The position numbers were made by a program, and so were the translations under genes. The notes beneath the pieces were generated by a model. It was not told where the DNA came from and did not search any database. It saw only the letters and a list, made by a program, of their open reading frames with translations. DNA of 64,000 bases from Paenibacillus sp. FSL H7-0331 (GTDB lineage Bacteria > Bacillota > Bacilli > Paenibacillales > NBRC-103111), in the NCBI RefSeq assembly GCF_001956045.1, contig NZ_MRTH01000011.1, positions 62,001-126,000 on the forward strand, given 5' to 3'. This document shows positions 1-8,437 of the stretch, piece after piece (positions within the stretch are counted from its first letter, which is position 1; the number at the start of each line of letters is the position of its first letter).

Positions 1-1100
1 CTCCAAGAGCTATTAGCAGTGCAAGCGTTACCGACAAGCAGCAGGGACATCATGAGCCAGTAAGCGCACAAGCCAAGCTTGCAACTGAGGACATCGTATT
101 CGGTTACTGCACCGAATTCATGGTGACACTGAATAAGCAAAAGGCGAAGGCTCGCCCGTTTGAGGAACATGATTTCCGTGAACGTCTTTCTGCATTCGGT
201 GATTCACTTCTGGTCGTATCCGATGATGACTTGGTCAGAGTCCATATTCATGCGGAATATCCAGGTACAGTGATGAATGCGGCAATGGAGTATGGCGAAC
301 TGAGTCGCATCAAGATCGAGAATATGCGTGATCAGCATTCACATATTTTGATGGAGGAATTGGAGCAGGCACAGCTTAACCATCATGCAGCCTCGGCATC
401 AGTCCTTTCTCTGCAAGTTCTAAAGGAAGCGGTGAAGCTGCAGCCTTATGGTTTCATGGCAATATCAGCGGGAGCAGGAATAAGTGGAATTTTTAAAAGT
501 TTAGGTGCGGATCAGGTGATTCATGGTGGCCAGTCGATGAATCCAAGTACTGAGGATATCGTTAAGGCTGTGAACCAGATTGATGCACAGACCGTCTTTG
601 TATTGCCGAACAACTCTAATATTTTACTGGCTGCAGTGCAAGCCGTCCAGCTGGTAGAAGGGAAAAATCTTGTCGTTATTCCAACCCGTACCATTCCACA
701 AGGCATAGCGGCTATGATTGCTTTTCAGGAAAATGAGGAGCCTGAGGTTAATATTAATCTTATGCAGCAGGCAGCAGAGCAGGTTGAATCGGGAGCTGTC
801 ACTTATGCAGTTCGTGATACGACATTGGATGGGCTGGACATTAAGCAGGGGGATTATATCGGGCTCCATAATAGCAAAATTATTACGGCAGATGAAAATT
901 TACTCACAGCCTGCAGGGCGTTAATCGACAGCTTGCTTGTCAATGGCGGTGAAGTGGTTACGATCTATACCGGGGAAGAAGCGAACGAAGAACAGAGCCA
1001 GCAGTTGGTACAGTACATCGAACAAACCTACAGTGACGTGGAAGTGGAAATTCATCGAGGTGGCCAGCCTGTTTATTTCTATATCATATCTGCAGAATAA
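1..1100 (+). CDS. fakA: Fatty acid kinase FakA (DAK2/YloV family), 3' part
   Basis: The reading frame is open from the window edge (frame 3) to the stop at 1098-1100, leaving about 365 residues; the start and the N-terminal DAK2-type ATP-binding domain lie outside the window. An FGYCTEF stretch at about nt 99-119, just before the first in-window Met, is characteristic of the middle domain of YloV/FakA proteins, so the ATG at 120 is not the true start. The C-terminal half matches the DegV-like partner-binding region of the family. FakA phosphorylates fatty acids carried by a FakB (DegV) protein, giving acyl-phosphate for phospholipid synthesis. The gene for a DegV protein follows after 43 nt, which supports the pairing. 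Identity is by family recognition. Confidence 0.88.
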   Translation, partial: PRAISSASVTDKQQGHHEPVSAQAKLATEDIVFGYCTEFMVTLNKQKAKARPFEEHDFRERLSAFGDSLLVVSDDDLVRVHIHAEYPGTVMNAAMEYGELSRIKIENMRDQHSHILMEELEQAQLNHHAASASVLSLQVLKEAVKLQPYGFMAISAGAGISGIFKSLGADQVIHGGQSMNPSTEDIVKAVNQIDAQTVFVLPNNSNILLAAVQAVQLVEGKNLVVIPTRTIPQGIAAMIAFQENEEPEVNINLMQQAAEQVESGAVTYAVRDTTLDGLDIKQGDYIGLHNSKIITADENLLTACRALIDSLLVNGGEVVTIYTGEEANEEQSQQLVQYIEQTYSDVEVEIHRGGQPVYFYIISAE

Positions 1101-1143
1101 GCATCGTTTTTAATATGAAATTATACAGAATGGGGGATATCGA

Positions 1144-1995
1144 TTGAGACAGGTTCGCATCGTTACGGACAGCACTGCGGATATTCCGGCAGAGCTGCAG
1201 CATACACTTGACATACACGTGGTTCCTTTGAAAGTTCATTTTGGAACTGACACCTATCAGGATGGTGTGGATATGGGATCTGAGGCTTTTTTTGAGAAGC
1301 TGGTTGCTTCCCATGTACTGCCCACCACCTCTCAACCGTCTCCGGTAGAATTTCTCGAAACCTTCAAAAGGCTGGCGAAGGAGTCGGACGCACCGATCCT
1401 TTCCTTTCATTTGTCATCGGCATTAAGTGGTACGTATCAATCGGCTATCCTGGCCCAAAACATGCTGGAGGTACCGGTGGATGTAACTGTGATTGACTCC
1501 AAATTGTGTTCTTACGGATTCGGCATGCACGTTGTGGCAGCGGCAGAGGCAGCAAGGGAAGGCAAGAGCAAGGATGAGATTATACAGCTCGTAGATAGAA
1601 TGCGGAAAGAAATGAAGCTTTACTTTCTGGTAGATACACTGGAGTACTTGCAAAAGGGTGGTCGTATCGGAAAAGCTGCTGCATTGCTTGGTTCTCTATT
1701 GAATATTAAGCCGATTTTGTCAATGAATGCAGATGGTGAGGTGTATTCTGTGGACAAGGTCCGTGGTCATAAAAAAGCTTTGGCAAGAATCGCCGAGCTG
1801 CTGAAGCGAGATTTTGGTGATCGACCTCTGCAAATCGGAATTGCAGATGCAAATAGTAAAGCAGGAGCGGAAGAATTCAGCTTGATGATGGAACAGCACT
1901 TTAATGTGAAGCATCAGCAGCTTACGCAAATTGGTCCTGTTGTCGGCACACATACCGGTCCGGGAACCGTAGCTGTGTTCGTCTGCCCGGTTTAA
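1144..1995 (+). CDS. DegV family fatty-acid-binding protein (FakB-like)
   Basis: A 283-residue protein with the hallmark DSTADIP motif near residues 8-14, a TSQPSP segment near residue 60 and the LEYLQKGGRIG motif around residue 160, all conserved in DegV proteins that enclose one fatty acid. FakB presents bound fatty acid to FakA for phosphorylation. The start is TTG at 1144, preceded by GGGGGA about 8 nt upstream. The gene lies between fakA and recG, with one base between its stop and the recG start, so the three genes are probably co-transcribed. The chain-length or saturation preference cannot be read from the sequence. Confidence 0.88.
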   Translation: MRQVRIVTDSTADIPAELQHTLDIHVVPLKVHFGTDTYQDGVDMGSEAFFEKLVASHVLPTTSQPSPVEFLETFKRLAKESDAPILSFHLSSALSGTYQSAILAQNMLEVPVDVTVIDSKLCSYGFGMHVVAAAEAAREGKSKDEIIQLVDRMRKEMKLYFLVDTLEYLQKGGRIGKAAALLGSLLNIKPILSMNADGEVYSVDKVRGHKKALARIAELLKRDFGDRPLQIGIADANSKAGAEEFSLMMEQHFNVKHQQLTQIGPVVGTHTGPGTVAVFVCPV

Positions 1996-1996
1996 T

Positions 1997-4051
1997 ATGA
2001 AGCTGAATGTGTATGAAATTCCAGTTAAACAGGTACAGGGAGTCAGGGGGAAAAAGCCTGAAGAGTTATTGGCGCTTGGCATAACAACGGTGGGGGAGCT
2101 TCTCGACTATTACCCATTTCGATATGAAGATTATACGCTTCGTGACCTCACGGAGGTGAAGGATGGCGACCGGATTACCGTCCAGGGTACAATCGTCGGA
2201 ATACCGCAGGTGCAGATGTATGGTCGGATCAAGTCCCGTCTTACTTGTAAAATTGTTGTTGACCCTTTATTTATTACAGCTGTCTGGTTTAACCGCCATT
2301 TTATGAAAGACCAGCTGGTAGCGGGAACCGAGGTTGTACTGACCGGGAAGTGGGATCAGAAAAGATTGCATCTTACCGTATCCGAGTCTGAATTTCCCGG
2401 TAAAGGATCCTCACAGACGGGTACGCTGCAGCCTGTCTATTCGATTGCAGGACCTATTACGCAAAAGTGGATGCGCAAGACCACCAGACAGGCACTGGAG
2501 CAGTATGGTGATCTTCTGATTGAAGTGCTGCCGCAGGAGCTGCTGGACCGCTATGAGCTGATGTCCCGTAAGCAGGCGGTTTCGCTGCTGCATATGCCAG
2601 GCTCAGTTCAAGAGGGAGTGCGAGCACGTAAACGGATGGTTTACGAGGAGCTGTTTTTATTTCAGCTGAAGATGCAGGCATACCGAGCGCTGAATCATGA
2701 AAGAGCAGATGGCGTAGCCCATCCTCTGGATTTGCCGGAGGTACGCGCTTTTGTCAGGGCATTGCCGTTTGTACTCACCGATTCACAAAAGAACGTACTG
2801 GCAGAAATCCTGCACGACTTACAGCAGTCGTTCTGTATGAGCCGACTGCTTCAGGGAGATGTAGGTGCTGGGAAAACCGTTGTAGCCGCTACAGCGCTGT
2901 TTGCTGTCGTCAAGGCTGGTTATCAGGGAGCGCTCATGGTCCCGACAGAAATACTGGCCGAGCAGCACAAACGTTCTTTGGACCGCTTATTTGAACCTTA
3001 TGGGATTCAGGTCGGTCTATTGACCGGAAGTGTTTCGGACAAGAAAAGGCGTGATCTCTTGGCATCCCTGCAAATGGGTCTGATCGATATAGTCGTGGGG
3101 ACACATGCATTGATTCAGGAGGATGTGTATTTCCGCAGTCTCGGTCTTGTCGTTACGGACGAGCAGCATCGGTTTGGTGTCAATCAACGGAGTATATTGC
3201 GACGCAAGGGCATGAATCCCGATGTACTGACGATGACAGCAACTCCAATTCCACGGACGTTGGCGATCACGGCATTTGGCGATATGGATGTGTCGACATT
3301 ACGCGAGCTTCCGAAGGGGCGTAAGCCCATCAAGACGTATTCGGTTACCCATGATATGCTGGAAAGAGTGCTCGGTTTCATTCGCCGTGAGGTATCGGAA
3401 GGGCGGCAAGCTTATATAATCTGTCCATTAATTGAGGAATCCGAAAAGCTGGATGTGCAGAATGCCATTGATGTTCATGCGCAGCTGCAGTTTGCTTTTC
3501 CCGATTATCAAGTTGGTTTATTGCATGGTCGTATGCCAGCAGCGGATAAGGAGGGGGTTATGCGAGAGTTTAGCGCCAATCGACTTCAGGTGCTCGTGTC
3601 AACTACAGTTATCGAGGTCGGTGTAGACGTCCCTAATGCGACGCTGATGATCGTATACGATGCGCACCGTTTTGGACTTTCCCAACTGCATCAGCTGCGT
3701 GGTCGTGTCGGACGTGGAGAGCACCAGTCTTACTGCGTACTCATCGCTGATCCCAAGAATGAGATCGGGAAGCAGCGAATGAAGGCGATGACAGATACGA
3801 ATGATGGATTTGAAATCGCCCGCCGCGATCTCGAGCTTCGTGGTCCCGGAGATTTTTTTGGCACGAAGCAGAGCGGCTTGCCCGACTTTCGACTTGCGGA
3901 TATGGTGGCTGATTTTGAAACGATGGAGCAGGCTCGCGATGATGCAGCCGAGCTTGTAAAACGGCCCGATTTTTGGACGGGTGCATCCTACAGTATATTG
4001 CGTGAATTTTTACGTCGCGAACACATATTTGACAGCGAGCTATTGGATTGA
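1997..4051 (+). CDS. recG: ATP-dependent DNA helicase RecG
   Basis: A 684-residue superfamily 2 helicase that remodels stalled replication forks and branched recombination intermediates. The N-terminal third holds the wedge/OB-fold region. Walker A GDVGAGKT is at about residues 288-295, the DEQH box at 388-391 and the ATPIPRTLA segment follows. The C-terminal helicase lobe carries the TTVIEVGVDVPNA and QLRGRVGRG motifs typical of RecG/Mfd. Length is usual for RecG. The ATG starts one base after the upstream stop with no clear Shine-Dalgarno sequence of its own, so translational coupling to the DegV gene is likely. Confidence 0.97.
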   Translation: MKLNVYEIPVKQVQGVRGKKPEELLALGITTVGELLDYYPFRYEDYTLRDLTEVKDGDRITVQGTIVGIPQVQMYGRIKSRLTCKIVVDPLFITAVWFNRHFMKDQLVAGTEVVLTGKWDQKRLHLTVSESEFPGKGSSQTGTLQPVYSIAGPITQKWMRKTTRQALEQYGDLLIEVLPQELLDRYELMSRKQAVSLLHMPGSVQEGVRARKRMVYEELFLFQLKMQAYRALNHERADGVAHPLDLPEVRAFVRALPFVLTDSQKNVLAEILHDLQQSFCMSRLLQGDVGAGKTVVAATALFAVVKAGYQGALMVPTEILAEQHKRSLDRLFEPYGIQVGLLTGSVSDKKRRDLLASLQMGLIDIVVGTHALIQEDVYFRSLGLVVTDEQHRFGVNQRSILRRKGMNPDVLTMTATPIPRTLAITAFGDMDVSTLRELPKGRKPIKTYSVTHDMLERVLGFIRREVSEGRQAYIICPLIEESEKLDVQNAIDVHAQLQFAFPDYQVGLLHGRMPAADKEGVMREFSANRLQVLVSTTVIEVGVDVPNATLMIVYDAHRFGLSQLHQLRGRVGRGEHQSYCVLIADPKNEIGKQRMKAMTDTNDGFEIARRDLELRGPGDFFGTKQSGLPDFRLADMVADFETMEQARDDAAELVKRPDFWTGASYSILREFLRREHIFDSELLD

Positions 4052-4071
4052 TACTTAACTTATTTTAAAAG

Positions 4072-4101
4072 CACATATTCGTTTCCTCCGACATAGACTT
4101 A
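4072..4101 (+). promoter_or_regulatory. Probable mother-cell (SigK/SigE-type) promoter of spoVIF
   Basis: CAC at 4072-4074 and CATAGACTT at 4092-4100 are separated by 17 nt. They resemble the SigK pattern (AC, about 16-17 nt, CATAnnnTA), with one mismatch in the last pair. Transcription would begin near 4107. No good SigA promoter is seen here. Inferred from pattern only. Confidence 0.45.
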
Positions 4102-4129
4102 CTATGGGTTCTATTTTCTCGGTCGGAGG
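4085..4129 (+). promoter_or_regulatory. Inverted repeat that could mask the spoVIF ribosome binding site
   Basis: CCTCCGAC at 4085-4092 is the exact complement of GTCGGAGG at 4122-4129, and the second arm contains the Shine-Dalgarno sequence for the ATG at 4141. The first arm ends in the presumed -10 element. An RNA read through from recG could therefore fold and hide the ribosome binding site, while an RNA started at the local promoter would lack the first arm. Confidence 0.6.
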
Positions 4130-4140
4130 TGTTCGCAGGA

Positions 4141-4428
4141 ATGAGCTATCAAAAATATGGATTTGAGCCGGCTTTTGTAGAACGTGTAAAGCTGAAAATG
4201 AAAAATCCTGACACCAAGGAACGAATCAAAATGATGCTGCAAGGAGTAACCAAATATGATCTGCAGGATCGCTCCAAGGTGAGGCGATTTGTTGGTATGC
4301 TATCCAAGGTACTAGGCGAGAAATTGACAGACAAGCAGACAGAGAATATGATCAGCTTTGTGATTGCCCAAAAGATTGACCCGAACAGTACTTTTCATTT
4401 AATTAAGCTGTGGAGTATGTTCCGTTAA
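4141..4428 (+). CDS. spoVIF: Stage VI sporulation protein F
   Basis: A 95-residue protein recognised as SpoVIF (YjcC family): a small, mostly helical protein starting MSYQKYGFEP and containing KMKNPDTKERIKMML and TDKQTENMISF segments. In Bacillus subtilis it is needed in the mother cell for proper coat assembly and late gene control through GerR. The ATG at 4141 is chosen over the in-frame GTG at 4129 because GGAGG at 4125-4129 overlaps the GTG but sits 11 nt before the ATG. It stands alone between recG and the beta-helix gene. The upstream region has a mother-cell-type promoter and a ribosome-binding-site-masking repeat. Confidence 0.85.
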   Translation: MSYQKYGFEPAFVERVKLKMKNPDTKERIKMMLQGVTKYDLQDRSKVRRFVGMLSKVLGEKLTDKQTENMISFVIAQKIDPNSTFHLIKLWSMFR

Positions 4429-4479
4429 TAAGGTGTTCTGCTTGCGGTATGGAAGATGGCAGAGAAATGCTTGGACGGG

Positions 4480-4509
4480 TTGCCAGAGTGATCGCTCCCA
4501 AGTTATAAT
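4480..4509 (+). promoter_or_regulatory. SigA-type promoter for the beta-helix gene
   Basis: TTGCCA at 4480-4485 and TATAAT at 4504-4509 are separated by 18 nt, 33 nt before the TTG start. The -10 is perfect and the -35 matches 5 of 6 positions. Confidence 0.6.
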
Positions 4510-4541
4510 TTGGGTAGATTGCTCAGGGGGAGGAACCTTCA

Positions 4542-5882
4542 TTGTTGCCATTGGAACCTACAGATACGGACAAACATACGAATAAACCGATAACCCGCAG
4601 GCAACTGCTGGCAGGCTTAAGTGCCGCAGGTGTGTTACTTGCTGCAGGTGCCGGATTTCCGGGTGGAGCCCAGGCGGCCGTTACGGTCCCTGTTGGGAAT
4701 ACGAATACATGGTGGTATAACGTTAAAGATTTTGGCGCTCAGGGAAATGATCGCAGTGATCAGGACGATAGCCCGTTCATTCAGGCAGCCATTAACGCAG
4801 CGGCTGTTTCTGGAGGAACGGTCTATTTTCCTGCTGGTCGATATATAATCAAAACGGGGTTGTTTTTGCGTTCCAAGGTTCATCTGCTTGGAGCAGGTGC
4901 GGAAGCTTCGGTTCTTAAAGCGGGTCTGGTGAACATACAGATGGTAATGTGTCCCGCTCAGGGTAAACAAGCTTCTATTGAAGGATTGACTTTTGAAGGA
5001 ATCGGCAATATTACCAGTTCAGTAACTTCTATGGTTGAGCGTGGTATTCATATTCTAGAGGCATCGTTTATTCGTGTTAGCAAATGCTTATTTAAAGGAA
5101 TAGCTAATGGTGTGCACTTGGCTCGTTCTGAGCATGTCACCATTGAGGATTGTTCGTTCATCTCGCTCGTAGCTGGAGATAGTGCTTATGAGGGATATGG
5201 GGTGACGGCAGAAGGTGGAGCAAATCATATCATTCAAGGGAATCATTTTAAAAGTCTGCCTAGGTCCTGCATTCAACTAACGGCAGGCTGCTCCTACACA
5301 TTGGTTGCGGGCAATGTGATGGAAGCTTGTCTCGAAGCAGCGATTACGGTGTCTTCCAAGCTTTCCGTATGCATGTACAATGTGATAGACGGTAATGCAA
5401 TCACGGCATTTGGTTTGATCGACAAGCAGACAAGCTGTACCTATGGAATTAGACTCAAGGATGCTTGCAGCTATAATCACATCGTGAACAATTCGATCAC
5501 ACGTGCGACATTCGCAGGTGTTCAACTGGAGGCGGCAGACAACGCCGGGGATGATCGGCCTTATGGAAATGTAATGACGGGTAATAAAATCGACACCAGT
5601 GTGCGTGGTATTGTTGTGCTCAATGGTTCTGACAATTCGCTGAAGGCAAACGAGGTGCGTCGGGTCGAGCTAGGTATTCTGATCGATACGATCGGCGAAG
5701 GTAATGCTTCTACTGCCAAACAAAATGTGGTTACCGGTAATAGTTTATTTCAATGTTCGATATCAGCTGTGAAGATTGGCTCGAACCGTTGCCAGTCCAA
5801 TATGGTTCATAGTAATTCAGGATTTGATAATACAGCTGGTCTGACGGACAATGGAACGGAAACAGTAACAGCAGGCTTTTAA
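4542..5882 (+). CDS. Tat-exported right-handed parallel beta-helix protein (pectate lyase superfamily)
   Basis: A 446-residue secreted protein. The N-terminus has a twin-arginine signal: TRRQLLAGL near residues 17-25, then a hydrophobic Ala/Gly-rich stretch ending in an A-Q-A cleavage-like site near residue 46. The VKDFGAQGNDRSDQDDSPFIQ segment (about residues 61-81) is the signature of the Pectate_lyase_3 superfamily. Repeated N-x-I and G-N-x-hydrophobic units through the rest indicate parallel beta-helix coils. Such folds bind or cleave polysaccharide, but no catalytic residues can be assigned with confidence. The start is TTG at 4542 with GGGGGAGG 7 nt upstream. The gene has its own promoter and a terminator directly behind, so it is probably monocistronic. 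Confidence 0.8.
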   Translation: MLPLEPTDTDKHTNKPITRRQLLAGLSAAGVLLAAGAGFPGGAQAAVTVPVGNTNTWWYNVKDFGAQGNDRSDQDDSPFIQAAINAAAVSGGTVYFPAGRYIIKTGLFLRSKVHLLGAGAEASVLKAGLVNIQMVMCPAQGKQASIEGLTFEGIGNITSSVTSMVERGIHILEASFIRVSKCLFKGIANGVHLARSEHVTIEDCSFISLVAGDSAYEGYGVTAEGGANHIIQGNHFKSLPRSCIQLTAGCSYTLVAGNVMEACLEAAITVSSKLSVCMYNVIDGNAITAFGLIDKQTSCTYGIRLKDACSYNHIVNNSITRATFAGVQLEAADNAGDDRPYGNVMTGNKIDTSVRGIVVLNGSDNSLKANEVRRVELGILIDTIGEGNASTAKQNVVTGNSLFQCSISAVKIGSNRCQSNMVHSNSGFDNTAGLTDNGTETVTAGF

Positions 5883-5921
5883 AAAAAGAGCGGGTTGTCC
5901 TTCAAATAGGGCAATCCGCTC
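5881..5921. terminator. Bidirectional intrinsic terminator
   Basis: A 13-bp stem with G-U pairs, 5888-5900 with 5909-5921, and an 8-nt loop. Seven A residues at 5881-5887 supply a U-tract for minus-strand transcripts from the transporter gene. On the + strand the hairpin follows the beta-helix stop at once and is trailed by a T-rich stretch. Confidence 0.75.
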
Positions 5922-5937
5922 ATTTGTTGTTCCATTT

Positions 5938-7218
5938 TTAAATCAGATAGCGCAAATAAATATACACACTGGATATAACAATCGAAAGAATCATCAAAGG
6001 AAATCCGATCTTCAGGAAGGCTAGAAAAGTAATCGGGCGTCCTTCCTTGGCTGCCATTCCAGCGACAATCAGATTGGCACTGGCGCCAACCAAGGAACCG
6101 TTTCCTCCCAAGCATGCGCCTAAGGCAAGACTCCACCACAAGCTGTTCAGGTTGGTGACTCCCATCGTACCCATATCCTGAATCAAGGGAATCATGGTTG
6201 CCACAAAAGGGATGTTATCGACAAAAGCTGAAGCAATAGCACTAAGCCATAAGATCAGCATCGCGGTCGCTACTTCATTTCCGCCTGTAAGCTGAACGGC
6301 CTGCTTGGCGAGGCTTGCAATAACTCCGGTTTCAACGAGTCCAGAGACAATGACGAACAGTCCGATAAAAAAGAAGACGGTGGTCCATTCAACTCGGCTC
6401 AAAGATTTCTCCAGGTAATGCTCGCCTGTTAAAAGCAGCAGCAGGAACGCACCCGTTAACGCTACTGTTGCGGATTCCACATGAATAATTTGATGAATAA
6501 AAAAACCGCCAATCGTTAGTGTAAGCATACTTAAGCATTTTTTGAGTAAAAGTGGATCCGTGATTTCGCTTTTTTCATCCATAAGCATGATCCCGGCTTT
6601 CAAATCCGGAGTCGTTTGTATCTGCTTGCGATAAATAAGTACAAAGATGACTAAGGTAACGATCAATATGAATATTGAGATGAGAGACAAATTATTAATA
6701 AATGCCATAAAAGTGAGTTCCTTGACGGCACTCCCGATCATAATATTGGGTGGGTCGCCGATCATGGTCATGGTGCCACCGATATTAGAAGTAATAATGA
6801 TGACAATTAAATAGGGCAAAGGATTTACCTGTAATTGGCGAGTTATACTGAAGGCAATAGGAACCATCAACAGTACAGTGGTCACATTATCCAACAAGGC
6901 TGATCCAAAAGCTGTGATCAGAGCCAAATAAATCAGGATGGTTACGGGTTCACCTTTGCCTTTCTTGGCAGCCCATATAGCCAGATATTTAAAAAGACCG
7001 GTTTCAGAAGTTATCGATACCATAATCATCATACCAATGAGCAAACCCAATGTGTTGAAGTCAATATGATGTAAAGCCGTTTCCTGACTAACGACCCCCA
7101 AGATGATCATCACGATACCGCCCAGCATGGCGGCAAGAGTACGATGAATCTTTTCCGAGGTAATGAGCGCGTAACTAATTAAAAAAATGCCAATTGCTAA
7201 TATTGCCTGATTGTCCAT
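5938..7218 (-). CDS. ArsB/NhaD-type (ion transporter superfamily) membrane protein
   Basis: A 426-residue polytopic membrane protein with about ten to twelve hydrophobic segments. It begins MDNQAILAIG and carries the family-typical segments ALLDNVTTVLL and IGDPPNIMIGS in the first half and ASAFVDNIPFVATMIP and GGNGSLVGASANL in the second half. These mark the inverted repeat of the ArsB/NhaD/CitM transporter clan. The transported ion (sodium/proton exchange, arsenite or an organic acid) cannot be told from sequence, and no ars genes lie nearby. The start at 7218 is preceded by AAGGAGG at 7224-7230, which decides against the longer frame starting at 7272. It stands alone, divergent from the sigma factor gene. 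Confidence 0.85.
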   Translation of the reverse strand: MDNQAILAIGIFLISYALITSEKIHRTLAAMLGGIVMIILGVVSQETALHHIDFNTLGLLIGMMIMVSITSETGLFKYLAIWAAKKGKGEPVTILIYLALITAFGSALLDNVTTVLLMVPIAFSITRQLQVNPLPYLIVIIITSNIGGTMTMIGDPPNIMIGSAVKELTFMAFINNLSLISIFILIVTLVIFVLIYRKQIQTTPDLKAGIMLMDEKSEITDPLLLKKCLSMLTLTIGGFFIHQIIHVESATVALTGAFLLLLLTGEHYLEKSLSRVEWTTVFFFIGLFVIVSGLVETGVIASLAKQAVQLTGGNEVATAMLILWLSAIASAFVDNIPFVATMIPLIQDMGTMGVTNLNSLWWSLALGACLGGNGSLVGASANLIVAGMAAKEGRPITFLAFLKIGFPLMILSIVISSVYIYLRYLI

Positions 7219-7285
7219 GATGTCCTCCTTGAGATAGTGCGATCCTGACTCCGTGCACCTGCCACAGCCCACTCAGAACTCCAAA

Positions 7286-7316
7286 AAAGACAAAAAGAAG
7301 CCTGCAGTGGCAGGCT
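7286..7316 (-). terminator. Terminator-like hairpin in the leader of the ArsB/NhaD-type gene
   Basis: On the minus strand a perfect 7-bp stem (7310-7316 with 7299-7305, 4-nt loop) is followed by TTCTTTTTGTCTTTTTT. It lies between a -10-like TATAAT (7344-7339) and the start at 7218, so it is placed to attenuate transcription of the transporter gene. No other minus-strand gene lies upstream that it could terminate. Confidence 0.55.
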
Positions 7317-7455
7317 CCTCCGGGTCATGCATTATCATATTATAGATCATACTATAGCTTATTATGCAATTGTTGTAAATGGAAATCGGTATACGGATAC
7401 AAGTCAAGATATAGCTGCTGTACGCAAATCTACCCAATAATGGAGAAACAGACTC

Positions 7456-8328
7456 ATGAAATTTGAACAGGTGTATACAACATATAAGCCCCTTCTTTTA
7501 TCCATTGCCTACCGAATGCTGGGATCGATAACGGATGCAGAGGATATCGTTCAGGATGTATTTGTATCCTTACAGCAGACAAGCCTGGAGGATGTGCATC
7601 ATATCAAAGCGTATTTGGCCAAGATCACGACCAATCGCTGCTTAAACTTGTTGAATTCTTCTCGTAAGCAAAGAGAAATTTATATCGGTCCATGGCTTCC
7701 GGAACCGGACATCGAGATGAATGAGCGAAGTCCAGAGGACCGAATCGTGCTGGAAGAAACCGTTACTTATGCATTACTTGTGCTGCTCCAGCAGCTGTCT
7801 CCGATGGAGCGGGCTGTGTACGTGCTGAGGGAGGTTCTTGAATTTGAATACAAGGATGTCGCCGAGATGTTGGGTAAAAACGAAGTAAGCTGTCGCAAGA
7901 TGATGAGTCGTCTGAAGCCGAAACTTGATCGGGATAAAGAGGCTGCCACTACTCCTCTAAACGGCGAACAGATGCAAGCATTTGTTCAAGCATTTATCCA
8001 GGCTTCAAGAACTGGCAGCTTCGAAGCTTTTATTCATTTGCTGATTGAAGATAGCACGTTGCTTACCGATGGAGGTGGCAAAGTACGGGCGGCGCTTAAT
8101 CCCATTTATGGAAGAGCTCGGATTCAAGCCTTTTGGGAGGGCATATTCCAGAAGGGAGCTCTTGCAGGTGAATACCGCCTGGTACAGATCAATGGCGAAC
8201 TTGGGATTGTGCTCATTCAACAAGGGCAGCTTAAATGTTCGGTTTGTTTCGAGATGACGGAGGACCTCTCTGCTATACAAACGATTTACAAGGTATCCAA
8301 TCCTGATAAGCTTAAGCACTACCGATAG
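7456..8328 (+). CDS. ECF41-family RNA polymerase sigma factor with SnoaL-like C-terminal domain (SigJ-like)
   Basis: A 290-residue sigma factor. Residues 1-75 form sigma region 2 and about 100-160 form region 4 with a helix-turn-helix; the remainder is an NTF2/SnoaL-like extension. All three ECF41 hallmarks are visible: WLPEP at residues 80-84 in the linker, DGGGKV at 205-210, and NPDKL at 282-286. In this family the extension replaces a separate anti-sigma factor and tunes activity from within the protein. ECF41 genes usually sit beside a carboxymuconolactone decarboxylase, oxidoreductase or epimerase gene, and here an AhpD-like gene follows after 109 nt. The ATG at 7456 has GGAGA about 9 nt upstream. 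The activating signal is unknown. Confidence 0.92.
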   Translation: MKFEQVYTTYKPLLLSIAYRMLGSITDAEDIVQDVFVSLQQTSLEDVHHIKAYLAKITTNRCLNLLNSSRKQREIYIGPWLPEPDIEMNERSPEDRIVLEETVTYALLVLLQQLSPMERAVYVLREVLEFEYKDVAEMLGKNEVSCRKMMSRLKPKLDRDKEAATTPLNGEQMQAFVQAFIQASRTGSFEAFIHLLIEDSTLLTDGGGKVRAALNPIYGRARIQAFWEGIFQKGALAGEYRLVQINGELGIVLIQQGQLKCSVCFEMTEDLSAIQTIYKVSNPDKLKHYR

Positions 8329-8363
8329 TACTCGGGATATCGGGATACAATCTTTTCACTTTT

Positions 8364-8390
8364 GGTCACAGAATCATGCCTTTAGCGGTC
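8364..8390 (+). promoter_or_regulatory. Candidate ECF41-dependent promoter
   Basis: GGTCACA at 8364-8370 and GGTC at 8387-8390 are separated by 16 nt. The described ECF41 consensus is TGTCACA, 16 nt, CGTC, so 6 of 7 and 3 of 4 positions agree at exact spacing. It lies 48 nt before the AhpD-like gene, the type of gene ECF41 factors normally control. Confidence 0.65.
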
Positions 8391-8437
8391 TTATTAGTGT
8401 AGTTCCAATAAATGAGATTACCAAAGGAGAGATTTGT

